Below are positions 7,737 through 15,365 of a DNA stretch of 21,279 nt, piece by piece (positions within the stretch are counted from its first letter, which is position 1; the number at the start of each line of letters is the position of its first letter). The DNA lies in IMG/VR virus record IMGVR_UViG_3300025128_000415, positions 1-21,279 of that record, one strand, 5' to 3'. The notes below the pieces were generated by a model. The model searched no databases, was not told the origin of the DNA, and worked only from the letters and a program-made list of their open reading frames with translations. The position numbers were made by a program, and so were the translations under genes. The DNA comes from a virus.

Positions 7737-8133
7737 AAATTGCCCGTTTTGCGCATGTAGTTTTGTTGATTTTGAAGCAGACCTTTCGAGACATTGGATA
7801 ACCTGTTTATATTGCAATAGTACAGGACCACAAGGAGATTATTTTGGGGAGGCGGTCTTAAGGTGGAATGACAGAATGGTTAACAGAATAGCAGGAATTG
7901 ATTTTGGCAGTAGTGATGGTCAGGAGCACTTAAAGCCATACACATTACGGGCATGTCCTTTTTGTGGTGAGAGCAAAGAGGGACTAGAAATTATGGGCGA
8001 GGATGATGCCGAAGTATTTTGGTGTGCTTGTAATAGCTGCGGAACGGACGGACCTTATGGCTTCGAGAAAAAGATTGCTGTCCGACTTTGGAATCGTAGG
8101 ATTAGAATCAATCCAACAGATTTGAAAAATTGA
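7708..8133 (+). CDS. tandem Lar-like zinc-finger protein
   Basis: 141 residues with two copies of a Lar-type zinc module. Copy 1: CPFC (residues 12-15), CLYCNSTGPQG, then AVLRWNDR. Copy 2: CPFCGESKEG, CNSCGTDGPYG, then AVRLWNRR. The CPFCG...W..R pattern is that of the Lar restriction-alleviation family, whose founding member eases host type I restriction in Rac/lambda-related phages; most phage relatives are uncharacterised. Here two modules are joined by about 25 residues. The start is uncertain: ATG 7708 is inside the terminase small subunit end; TTG 7726 is an alternative. The overlap suggests coupled translation. Confidence 0.65.
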   Translation: MCLPRSLRIKNCPFCACSFVDFEADLSRHWITCLYCNSTGPQGDYFGEAVLRWNDRMVNRIAGIDFGSSDGQEHLKPYTLRACPFCGESKEGLEIMGEDDAEVFWCACNSCGTDGPYGFEKKIAVRLWNRRIRINPTDLKN

Positions 8134-8162
8134 TAATGACGATAATATAAGGAGAAGTCATC

Positions 8163-8258
8163 ATGCCAAAAGTAGGCGGAAAGAAATACCCATACACCAA
8201 ATCAGGAAAAGCAGCGGCGAAAAAAGCCAAAGCCAAGACAAGCAAAAAGAAGAAATGA
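8163..8258 (+). CDS. small basic phage protein, 31 residues
   Basis: A 31-residue product, MPKVGGKKYPYTKSG followed by an Ala/Lys-rich tail. AAGGAG lies eight bases upstream of the ATG. The MPKVGGKK.PYT pattern with a lysine-rich tail recurs as a very small protein in head gene clusters of many phages, with no established role; binding DNA or a capsid partner would fit its charge. Too short for most gene callers, but the strong ribosome binding site and recurring pattern support it. Confidence 0.75.
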   Translation: MPKVGGKKYPYTKSGKAAAKKAKAKTSKKKK

Positions 8259-8266
8259 ATTGAATT

Positions 8267-8746
8267 ATGGATGAGCATTCATTTTCAGAGCCGGGAGAAC
8301 AAAAGACTCCTGTACCCTCGAATTTCGATCCTGTAAATGTCCCTTTTCACTATAACCAAGGTCCGATTGAAGTTATTGATGTCATTATGGATCTTGAATT
8401 AGATAATGCTGAGGGGAATGTTGCAAAATACATTATGCGACATAGATACAAGAATGGAAGACAGGACGTTGAGAAGGCCAAAAGATATTTGGAATTGATC
8501 AAGATTAATTACGACAAATGGTATGGCGATAAAAATAGATTAGGGATCCGCGAAGTAGTATCCAATAGAAAAGAAAAGGCGGTTGAATACTCTATCTTGA
8601 TGAAATTAGATATTTGCGAGGCCTCGATTCTCAAAGATATAGTTATGCATTCCTACTCTCCAAAAAAGCAAAAGTTGATTGATCGTGCACTGGAGTTTAT
8701 TGATAAAATGCTTTCAAACTATAATAAATGGTATGAGAGAAAATAA
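8267..8746 (+). CDS. DUF3310 protein with a duplicated domain
   Basis: 159 residues. The DUF3310 pattern is clear at residues 20-75: VNVPFHYNQGPIEVIDVIMDL, then NVAKYIMRHRYKNGRQDVEKAKRYLELI. DUF3310 proteins are small phage helical proteins; T7 gp1.7, a nucleotide kinase, belongs to the wider group, so a nucleotide-metabolism role is possible. The C-terminal half looks like a degenerate copy: IMRHRY ... NYDKWYGDK at about 58-90 against IVMHSY ... NYNKWYERK at about 125-158. Eight bases after the small basic protein gene; the ribosome binding site is weak. Confidence 0.75.
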   Translation: MDEHSFSEPGEQKTPVPSNFDPVNVPFHYNQGPIEVIDVIMDLELDNAEGNVAKYIMRHRYKNGRQDVEKAKRYLELIKINYDKWYGDKNRLGIREVVSNRKEKAVEYSILMKLDICEASILKDIVMHSYSPKKQKLIDRALEFIDKMLSNYNKWYERK

Positions 8747-8903
8747 GAAAAAGAAGATGCCTGAAAAGGATCACAAGATATTATTGCAATGCTATTCCGA
8801 ACTGATGCGGACAGACTATAAAAATGAAACAAATGTCGTTCGGCGCATGAAACGGCTTCAAGATTGCTTTAATTCTAAAAAGAGGGATCAAGGTGAGTCC
8901 TAG
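8733..8903 (+). CDS. small charged protein of unknown function
   Basis: About 56 residues from ATG 8733 (14-base overlap with the DUF3310 gene) or 48 from ATG 8757, just after an AAGAAAAAGAAG purine run. The second start gives MPEKDHKILLQCYSELMRTD and is perhaps better. Helical and basic, one Cys pair far apart, no recognisable domain. The gene overlaps the terminase GTG start by 11 bases, as expected for a real gene in a packed operon. Confidence 0.55.
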   Translation: MRENKKKKMPEKDHKILLQCYSELMRTDYKNETNVVRRMKRLQDCFNSKKRDQGES

Positions 8904-10350
8904 TTTCAGTGAATTGGATTTAGTCAGATCAATATCCAAACAATCATTCTATGAGTTTCTGAAGGAATTCTGGGACGTTATTATCCCAGAGGAGCCCATA
9001 TGGAATTGGCACATAGAATATCTATGCAATGAGATGCAAGAAATAGCTGAGCGTGTCTTTGCGGGTAAGCCTAAAAAGCACGACCTCATAATCAATATCT
9101 CCCCAGCATCTACCAAATCCACAATAGCCTCTGTTGCTTTCCCTGCTTGGACTTGGACACGTATGCCTACTGCACGTCATATCTGCGGTAGTCACGCTTT
9201 CGATTTAGGAATGGATCTGTCCAGAAAGTGTCGAGATATTATTGCAGTTCAAGATAGGATAGACAATAAACCGTCATATCACGATTGCTTCCCTGAGATT
9301 GAATTAAGAGATGACCAGAACACTAAGGGATATTTTGCAAATACGATAGGTGGTATGCGGAAATCTGTAACTGTAGGTGGCAAATCTCCCGTTGGTTTTC
9401 ATGCTCATTTTTTAATTATTGACGATCCGATTGATCCGCAGAAAGTATTATCCGAAGCAGAAATCAAAAAAGCTAACACGTGGATGAATGAAACACTGCC
9501 ATCCCGTAAAGTAGACAAAACGCTGACTCCTACCATATTAATTATGCAAAGACTGCATCAAAATGACCCTACCGGTAATTGGTTAGCCAAAGCCAAGGGA
9601 TCGGATACAGTCAAGCATATCTCACTGCCTGCAGATATATCTGATGGATTTGAAGTTAAACCTGCGCATCTAGCTGATCACTATAAGGATGATCTATTCG
9701 ATCCTTTAAGACTTCCCAAGTCCATACTCAAAGAATCTCGCACACTATTAGGAGAGTTTGGATACAGTGGACAATATGGACAGAATCCAGTACCGTTGGG
9801 CGGTGGTATGTTTAAGGTGGAAAGAATAAGAATTGATGAAGCACCAGCGGATACCAATATTAAAAAGCGGGTGAGATTTTGGGATAAAGCGGGAACACAT
9901 GGTGGGGGAGCATATACGGTAGGGACTCTCCTAGGTATAGATGCTGATAATAGATATTGGGTGCTTGATATTGTAAGAGGTCAATGGGATTCTAGTGAGC
10001 GTGAAAAGGTAATACAACAAACAGCAGAAGCAGATGGGAGGAAAACCATTATAGGTCTTGAGCAAGAACCGGGCTCAGGGGGGAAAGAATCTGCAGAGGC
10101 TACTGTAAGGCGTCTTGCTGGCTTCAGAGTGAGAATAGATAGACCAACGGGTGATAAGGCTCTTAGGGCTGATCCATTTAGCTCACAAGTCAATTCCAAT
10201 AATGTGTTCTTAAAAAAGGCTGACTGGAACTCCGATTATTTGGAGGAACTTAGGTTCTTCCCAGCATCTACTTATAAAGATCAGGTTGATGCATCCAGTG
10301 GAGCCTTTAATCTTTTATGTAATAGGCGGCGAAAAGTAGGAGCCTTGTAG
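8893..10350 (+). CDS. terminase large subunit
   Basis: 485 residues, GTG start with GAGG seven bases upstream. The packaging motor and headful/cos nuclease. ATPase domain: Walker A-like NISPASTKST at residues 68-77 (a common deviant form in phage terminases) and Walker B FLIIDD at 173-178. The hinge region holds ILIMQRLHQNDPTGNW (about 215-230). RNase H-like nuclease domain: RFWDKAGT at 328-335 with the first acidic residue D331, GLEQEPGSGGKESA at about 393-406, and KDQVDASSGAFNLL near 465. All expected acidic positions are present. The stop codon TAG is itself the first linker word of the repeat array that begins at 10346. Confidence 0.93.
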   Translation: MSPSFSELDLVRSISKQSFYEFLKEFWDVIIPEEPIWNWHIEYLCNEMQEIAERVFAGKPKKHDLIINISPASTKSTIASVAFPAWTWTRMPTARHICGSHAFDLGMDLSRKCRDIIAVQDRIDNKPSYHDCFPEIELRDDQNTKGYFANTIGGMRKSVTVGGKSPVGFHAHFLIIDDPIDPQKVLSEAEIKKANTWMNETLPSRKVDKTLTPTILIMQRLHQNDPTGNWLAKAKGSDTVKHISLPADISDGFEVKPAHLADHYKDDLFDPLRLPKSILKESRTLLGEFGYSGQYGQNPVPLGGGMFKVERIRIDEAPADTNIKKRVRFWDKAGTHGGGAYTVGTLLGIDADNRYWVLDIVRGQWDSSEREKVIQQTAEADGRKTIIGLEQEPGSGGKESAEATVRRLAGFRVRIDRPTGDKALRADPFSSQVNSNNVFLKKADWNSDYLEELRFFPASTYKDQVDASSGAFNLLCNRRRKVGAL

Positions 10351-11346
10351 TTCATTTGCCGTACATGTAGGGCAAATGTACTTCATTTGCCCCTACATGA
10401 CGTACATTTGTACTTCATTTACCCTACATGTAGGGGCAAATGTACTTCATTTGCCGTACATTTGCCGAACATGTAATACATTTGTACTTCATTTGCCGAA
10501 CATGTAATACATTTGCCGAACATGTAGTTCAAATGTACTTCATTTGCCGTACATGTAATACATTTGTAGAACATGGAAGAACATGGAGAAGCATGGAGAA
10601 GCATGGAAGAACATGGAAGAACATGGAGAAGCATGGAGAACATGACGTTCAAATGTACTTCATTTGCCGAACATGACGTTCATTGAAGAACATGACGTAC
10701 ATTTGTAGAACATGACGTACATTGAAGAACATGTAGTTCATTGACGTACATTTGTAGAACATGTAGAACATGACGTACATTTGTAGAACATGACGTACAT
10801 TTGTAGAACATGTAGTTCATTGAAGAACATGACGTACATTTGACGAACATGTAGTTCATTGACGAACATGTAGTTCATTGACGAACATGTAGTTCATTGA
10901 CGTACAAATGTAGAACATGACGAACATGTAGTTCATTGACGAACATTGTAGAACATGACGTACAAATGTAGAACATGACGTACATTGACGTACATTGACG
11001 TACATTGTAGAACATGACGTACAAATGTAGAACATGACGTACAAATGTAGAACATGACGTACATTGACGTACATTGTAGAACATGACGTTCATTTGTAGA
11101 ACATTGTAGAACATGTAGTTCAAATGTAGAACATTGTAGAACATGTAGTTCAAATGTAGAACATGTAGTTCAAATGTAGTTCATTTGCCTAACATGTAGT
11201 TCAAATGTAGTTCATTTGCCCTACATGACGTACATTTGTAGAACATGACGTTCAAATGTAGAACATTGTAGAACATGGAGAAACATGGAAGAACATGACG
11301 TTCAAATGTAGAACATTGTAGAACATGGAGAAACATGGAAGAACAT
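10346..11346 (+). repeat. ~1 kb word-grammar repeat array
   Basis: Almost every base parses as a repeat of three slots: linker (TAG, ACG, CCG, AAG, GAG, TAC, TAA), then TTC, TAC or AAC, then ATG, ATTG, ATTTG or AAATG. Units are 9-11 bases, about 100 by eye, all with the same polarity. Local duplications are nested inside: a 19-base unit three times in a row (10842-10898) and an exact 50-base tandem duplication (11241-11290, 11291-11340). A purine-rich subregion (10573-10640) uses GGAG/GGAAG linkers. GAAC/GTTC, CATTTG/CAAATG, GTAC and CATG are complementary or palindromic, so the transcript could fold extensively. Reading frames through it are broken by TAG and by 10- and 11-base units, so I see no gene. 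It fills the gap between terminase and the next gene. Function unknown. Confidence 0.92.
11241..11340 (+). repeat. exact 50-bp tandem duplication in the array
   Basis: Positions 11241-11290 and 11291-11340 are identical, each starting GAACATGACGTTCAAATG and ending GGAGAAACATGGAA. A further GAACAT (11341-11346) begins a third copy that merges into the next gene. Identity over 50 bases amid degenerate words points to a recent slippage or recombination event. Confidence 0.95.
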
Positions 11347-11637
11347 ATGAGAAATTACGACCATGAGCCGATTGTGCCTTATGTAAACTATCTTGATTTA
11401 ATCAGTAACAAGGGTTCACGGGTAGATAAATTGGAATATCCATTGCATGTTCGGGAGGATAAGATATTAAATAGTGGAGAAGATTATGTATTGACGAAAG
11501 TGTCAAATACAAAGGGGGATATATTGCATGTTGTTTTAATTTCCTCGTTTGATGGGATCCACTGGTTTTGTTGGATTATTGAATATCAAAAATTTGACAT
11601 AATGGAGACAGGAAGGCAATGGGAGGATGGCAAATGA
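11347..11637 (+). CDS. hypothetical protein after the array
   Basis: 96 residues from ATG 11347, which has GGAAG five bases upstream within the last array word; an in-frame ATG at 11335 is also inside the array and has GGAG only four bases away. The product (MRNYDHEPIVPYVNYLDL...) has a mixed alpha/beta pattern with an aromatic cluster GIHWFCWIIEY near the C-terminus. No family recognised. Overlaps the metallophosphoesterase start by 11 bases. Confidence 0.6.
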   Translation: MRNYDHEPIVPYVNYLDLISNKGSRVDKLEYPLHVREDKILNSGEDYVLTKVSNTKGDILHVVLISSFDGIHWFCWIIEYQKFDIMETGRQWEDGK

Positions 11638-12535
11638 ATTACCTTTCCATGTTACGAAAACAGGAAAGAATCTTTTTGATGTAAATATGTTCCTAGAAGA
11701 TAAGATCCCTTCAGAATGGGAGCAGTGGGTCTTACTATCTAGTGATCGGCATTGGGACAATCCTAAATCGGATCACACTCTCCAGAAAAAGCATTTGGAT
11801 CAGGCTCTTGAACGAAATGCGGTTATTATAGATGCTGGTGATCTATATTGCGCAATGCAGGGGAAGTATGACAAAAGATCAGCCAAGTCTGATGTGAGAC
11901 CAGAACATCAGGTGAACAATTATTTGGATGCATTAATTAAAACAGGGGCAGACTTTTTCGCTCCGTATGCCAAGAATTTCGCATTGATTGCTGCTGGTAA
12001 TCATGAAGCGGCTATTAAAAAGAGGCATGAAACAGATCTTACCGAGAGGGTATGTTCCACCATTAATTATATATCAGGTGAGACTGTATACAATGGCGGG
12101 TATTCTGGATTTGTTCGTTTTCGGCTAACAGATTTACAGCCGGACAGAAATAGAACACTAGGAAGAAATGTGACCCTTCATTATTCCCATGGGTATGGTG
12201 GTGGTGGTCCTGTTACAAAAGGAATAATTCAAACGAATAGGAAGGCTGTTTATCTGCCTGACGCTGATATTGTAATTAGCGGGCATGTGCATGAGTCTTG
12301 GCAGATTGAATTAATGCGTGTCAGAGTAGGCAGGCAGAAGATATTTCATGACACACAAACACACATTTGTTTACCAACCTACAAAGAAGAATTTGGAACT
12401 GGCTTTGGAGGTTGGCACGTGGAAAGAGGCGCACCGCCTAAACCTTTAGGTGCTGTGTGGCTTCGATTCTTTTACTCCGGTTCCAGAGACATTGCAAAAA
12501 GGGGACTCAATTTTGAAGTAACAAGAGCAACTTAG
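11627..12535 (+). CDS. calcineurin-like metallophosphoesterase
   Basis: 302 residues with the full set of metal-binding motifs in order: SSDRHWD (D40, H42), DAGDLY (D72), AAGNHEAA (N125, H126), LHYSHGYGG (H188) and ISGHVHE (H220, H222). These bind two metal ions in the calcineurin-like phosphoesterase fold. Substrate is unknown: nuclease, phosphatase or cyclic nucleotide phosphodiesterase are all possible. GAGG lies next to the ATG, and the start is inside the preceding gene, indicating coupling. Its position between terminase and portal is unusual for a phosphoesterase, which usually sits with DNA metabolism genes; a defence-countering role is conceivable but unproven. Confidence 0.85.
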   Translation: MANELPFHVTKTGKNLFDVNMFLEDKIPSEWEQWVLLSSDRHWDNPKSDHTLQKKHLDQALERNAVIIDAGDLYCAMQGKYDKRSAKSDVRPEHQVNNYLDALIKTGADFFAPYAKNFALIAAGNHEAAIKKRHETDLTERVCSTINYISGETVYNGGYSGFVRFRLTDLQPDRNRTLGRNVTLHYSHGYGGGGPVTKGIIQTNRKAVYLPDADIVISGHVHESWQIELMRVRVGRQKIFHDTQTHICLPTYKEEFGTGFGGWHVERGAPPKPLGAVWLRFFYSGSRDIAKRGLNFEVTRAT

Positions 12536-12548
12536 GAAGGGGGAAGAT

Positions 12549-12815
12549 ATGATGAAGAAATGTTTTTTGTTTTTCTTTATCGTGGCAATCGGATCGGCAG
12601 CCGGTTGGTACATTAATCGAGTGGAGGCGCAGATAAAGGATTTGAAATCTCATGCGGCGTTGAATAGTAATATGGCAAATAGATCAGAAATGATGATGCA
12701 ACTATTTTTTGATACAGCTCCGCGTGAAATCATTAGGATTATTAGGGATAATAAATGTCAATGTGGGCATTCTAAGCCTAGAACAATAACATCCTTAAAT
12801 TATGATGATCAATAA
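12549..12815 (+). CDS. small membrane-anchored protein
   Basis: 88 residues, AGGAAGGGGGAAG upstream. After MMKKC there is a hydrophobic stretch (about residues 5-22, FLFFFIVAIGSAAGWYI), then a helical segment (NRVEAQIKDLKSHAAL...) and a short tail with CQCGH. This is a single-pass anchor or signal peptide followed by a coiled-coil-like domain. That resembles Rz-type spanins only in outline, and there is no endolysin nearby to support lysis. Function unknown. Confidence 0.55.
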   Translation: MMKKCFLFFFIVAIGSAAGWYINRVEAQIKDLKSHAALNSNMANRSEMMMQLFFDTAPREIIRIIRDNKCQCGHSKPRTITSLNYDDQ

Positions 12816-13068
12816 ATACGCTCAGCATTTCCTTTTGTCCCTTGGACCCATCCATCGGAAACACGAAACAGATATAAGCAAAGATCATGTCCTATTTAGC
12901 TGGTGGGAATGTTCTTGTATTCTTGATGTTAAAATTTTTGCCGATGGATGGATCCAATGGGAATCTACTATAGAAGGAAATAAGGATTCAGGGCAGTATC
13001 AATACAAGAACAAGATCCCCACTAATCTTCAACATCTTCTTCAAAAAGTTTCGGCACGCATAAATTGA
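12802..13068 (+). CDS. hypothetical small protein
   Basis: 88 residues (MMINKYAQHFLLSL...), Trp-rich middle (FSWWECSCILDVKIFADGWIQWES) that looks like beta strands, ending in a helix. No family recognised. Its start overlaps the previous gene by 14 bases. A 69-base gap with no obvious feature separates it from the portal gene. Confidence 0.55.
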   Translation: MMINKYAQHFLLSLGPIHRKHETDISKDHVLFSWWECSCILDVKIFADGWIQWESTIEGNKDSGQYQYKNKIPTNLQHLLQKVSARIN

Positions 13069-13137
13069 ATATCAATAATGCGGGATTAAATGTAAAATAT
13101 ATCACTTAGGTAATATCAATCTGATAAGGTTTTTCTT

Positions 13138-14664
13138 ATGCCGACTAAAATTCCAGACAAGCTCAAGCATCTCAGCTCATCGGTATCCATTTCAAATAAT
13201 AGAAGAATGATTGTGAATGATTCTTCAATATCCTTATTACGCAAAAATGTTCTTAATAAATTATTGGATCCTAGGCGTGATATTGATTCAGAATGTGGCT
13301 ATCCGGAAGACATAACTGCATCTCAGTTCAGATATTTATATGACAGGGAAGGTATTGCGGAACGTGTAGTATCCATATATCCAAATGAATGCTGGGCGGT
13401 AGATCCCGTAGTGTTTGAAAATGAGGAATCTGAAGGTACTGAATTTGAGGAATCTTTTTTAGAACTTCAGAACAATTTGAATCTATGGCATTTTCTAGCA
13501 CGTGCTGATATTATGAGTGGCATCGGTAGATTCGGATTGGTTCTTTTAGGGATTGATGACGGTAAGCAATTGCATGAGCCCGTTGACGGTATAGATGAAA
13601 GGGGCTTGAAAGTAGGTAATGCACAACACGAGTTGTTGTATCTAAGGGTGTTTGATGAATCTCTAATTGACATCTCCAGCAAAGAAACAGATCCAAGCAA
13701 TCCTAGATTTGGACAGCCTACTTATTACAGCATCACATTCGGCACGATCAATGAGGGTGTTAATATAGATGAAGGCACTATGCATCGGGTTCATTGGAGC
13801 CGAGTAGTACATATTGCAGATAACAGAATGTCCAGTGAGGTATATGGCACTTCACGAATGCAGCCCGTATATAATCGCCTGTATGATCTAAGAAAGTTAT
13901 TAGGCGGTTCAGCTGAGATGTTCTGGAAGGGAGCCTTCCCCGGATTATCTTTCGAGGTTAATCCAGATTTAGGCGATGTTGAATTGGATGCTGATGCTCT
14001 CAGATCTGAATTTGATTCTTACTCGAATGGTCTTCAAAGATACTTGGCACTGGCGGGCGTACAGGCTAAATCATTAGCCCCTCAAGTAGCTAATCCAGAA
14101 GCCCATATCAACGCACAAATTAAAGCCATAGCAATTACCTTAGGAGTGCCGCACCGTATTTTTATGGGATCGGAAGCAGCACAATTAGCAAGTTCACAAG
14201 ATAAACAAACATGGAATAATAGGGTCCGGCATAGACAAGAAAAGTATGTTGCTCCTATGTTGATCAGACCTTTCGTTCAAAGATTGATTGATTTAGGCAT
14301 ACTTCCTGACCCTGAATACTTCCAAGTAACTTTCGAGGATATATCCACTCCAAGTGAGGAAGATAAAGCAAGAGTTGCTGGAATTCAAGTGGAAGCAATT
14401 TCTAAATATATACAATCCGGAACCGATACCTTGGTTCCTCCTTTAGAATTTTTAACCATGATCATGGGAATGTCTTCCGATAAGGCTGAGGCTATATTAA
14501 TTGCTGCTACAGAGCAGATGGTTCAGGATAGGATAGATGAGGAGGAACATGAGCACGATCACGATGAGGAAGTATCCGAGGATGAGGAAGTGTCTGAGGA
14601 TGAGGAAGTTGTAGAGGAACCTCAAGATGAATTAGCCGAAGAAGAATTGGAGGAAGAAGAATAA
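13138..14664 (+). CDS. portal protein (DUF1073 type)
   Basis: 508 residues; AAGG about nine bases before the ATG. It forms the dodecameric vertex through which DNA is packaged. The core follows the DUF1073/anti-CBASS Acb1-like portal group: YDREGIAERVVSIYPNECW (about 67-85), DIMSGIGRFGLVLLG (about 124-138), RVVHIADNRMSSEVYGTSRMQPVYNRLYDL (about 224-253), then AIAITLGVPHRIFMGSEAAQLASSQDKQTWNNRV (about 331-364). The last ~45 residues are almost all acidic, with the DEEVSE motif in tandem (DEEVSEDEEVSEDEEVVEE). An acidic portal tail of this length is uncommon and could bind the neighbouring basic small protein or DNA. Confidence 0.88.
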   Translation: MPTKIPDKLKHLSSSVSISNNRRMIVNDSSISLLRKNVLNKLLDPRRDIDSECGYPEDITASQFRYLYDREGIAERVVSIYPNECWAVDPVVFENEESEGTEFEESFLELQNNLNLWHFLARADIMSGIGRFGLVLLGIDDGKQLHEPVDGIDERGLKVGNAQHELLYLRVFDESLIDISSKETDPSNPRFGQPTYYSITFGTINEGVNIDEGTMHRVHWSRVVHIADNRMSSEVYGTSRMQPVYNRLYDLRKLLGGSAEMFWKGAFPGLSFEVNPDLGDVELDADALRSEFDSYSNGLQRYLALAGVQAKSLAPQVANPEAHINAQIKAIAITLGVPHRIFMGSEAAQLASSQDKQTWNNRVRHRQEKYVAPMLIRPFVQRLIDLGILPDPEYFQVTFEDISTPSEEDKARVAGIQVEAISKYIQSGTDTLVPPLEFLTMIMGMSSDKAEAILIAATEQMVQDRIDEEEHEHDHDEEVSEDEEVSEDEEVVEEPQDELAEEELEEEE

Positions 14665-15365
14665 TGCAATTGTTGATTAAGGTAGGCACCTCTGGCGATG
14701 ACCCTCATTATCAGGATGGTGATATAGTAGAGGCCTTCAGTGATTCCCGTATATTACGAATGTATGCAGAGCAACTTTGCACCGGAAGTTTACGTGAGAA
14801 ATATATTGAGGCAACAAGCAAATATAAATTCCAACGTGTCGGTAGTTCGGTTGAACGGCACAATTTAATAACTGGACAAACAGATGTTCTTTCTAGTACC
14901 CCCAACGACCAAGGGGAGTATATAGATGTCCAAAGGTATGTTGATCGTAGGCGTGTATTGTTTGGGAATACTGGATCTGAAAGATGGTACGGAGGTTCCT
15001 CTGCTATTACATCCTCAGAACTGTGGGACATAATTGAAGTATCCAGTGATTATGTGAGATCCGATTATCAACAATGGCCCCTATCCGTTTCAGAGAAAAG
15101 ACACTTCCTTCCGATTAGTTGCAATGGCACTGGAGAGTTATCTCATGGAACCGCTTGCAGCCGCTTAGAGTCTATTTACAGTGATGAAGATAATCAGGTA
15201 ATACTTCAGAAGCGTAGATGGCGTGTCCCTTATTGGGATCTAGCCAGTTCACTTGGCATTAATATAGATGATGTGCGTGATCAAAATATAGAATTGGACC
15301 TTAGGCATGAATCAATTAGTGATTCCCCTATGCTTGATGAAACGAATGAGGACAAATTAATATAA
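14664..15365 (+). CDS. conserved phage head-region protein, function unknown
   Basis: 233 residues, joined to the portal gene by TAATG (stop and start share a base). The beginning MQLLIKVGTSGDDPHYQDGDIVEAFSDSRI and the later blocks VERHNLITGQTDV, RRRVLFGNTGSERWYGG and QKRRWRVPYWDLASSLGINIDDV resemble a hypothetical protein often found next to DUF1073-type portals. Role not established; by place a connector or head protein. Also joined to the next gene by TAATG. Confidence 0.65.
   Translation: MQLLIKVGTSGDDPHYQDGDIVEAFSDSRILRMYAEQLCTGSLREKYIEATSKYKFQRVGSSVERHNLITGQTDVLSSTPNDQGEYIDVQRYVDRRRVLFGNTGSERWYGGSSAITSSELWDIIEVSSDYVRSDYQQWPLSVSEKRHFLPISCNGTGELSHGTACSRLESIYSDEDNQVILQKRRWRVPYWDLASSLGINIDDVRDQNIELDLRHESISDSPMLDETNEDKLI

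Noticed and set aside
10440-10676. Open frame through the array, about 78 residues on the plus strand
   Set aside because: Repetitive low-complexity product with no ribosome binding site of its own context; frame exists only because of word composition, and 10- and 11-base units break it.
10842-10898. LexA/SOS box of the GAAC-N4-GTTC type in the array
   Set aside because: GAAC and GTTC occur in this order many times, but the spacing is five bases (GAACATGTAGTTC), one more than the known Gram-positive SOS box.
10856-11153. Overlapping minus-strand open frames of 72 and 92 residues in the array
   Set aside because: Both are translations of the same repeat words in two frames (MFY, VRQ, HVLHLY); no promoter or start signal, and opposite to the late operon.
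10346-11346. CRISPR array
   Set aside because: No constant repeat of 25-40 bases, no unique spacers and no cas genes; units are 9-11 bases and variable in all slots.
13069-13137. Internal promoter or tRNA before the portal gene
   Set aside because: AT-rich gap of 69 bases; no -35/-10 pair at proper spacing and no cloverleaf found.
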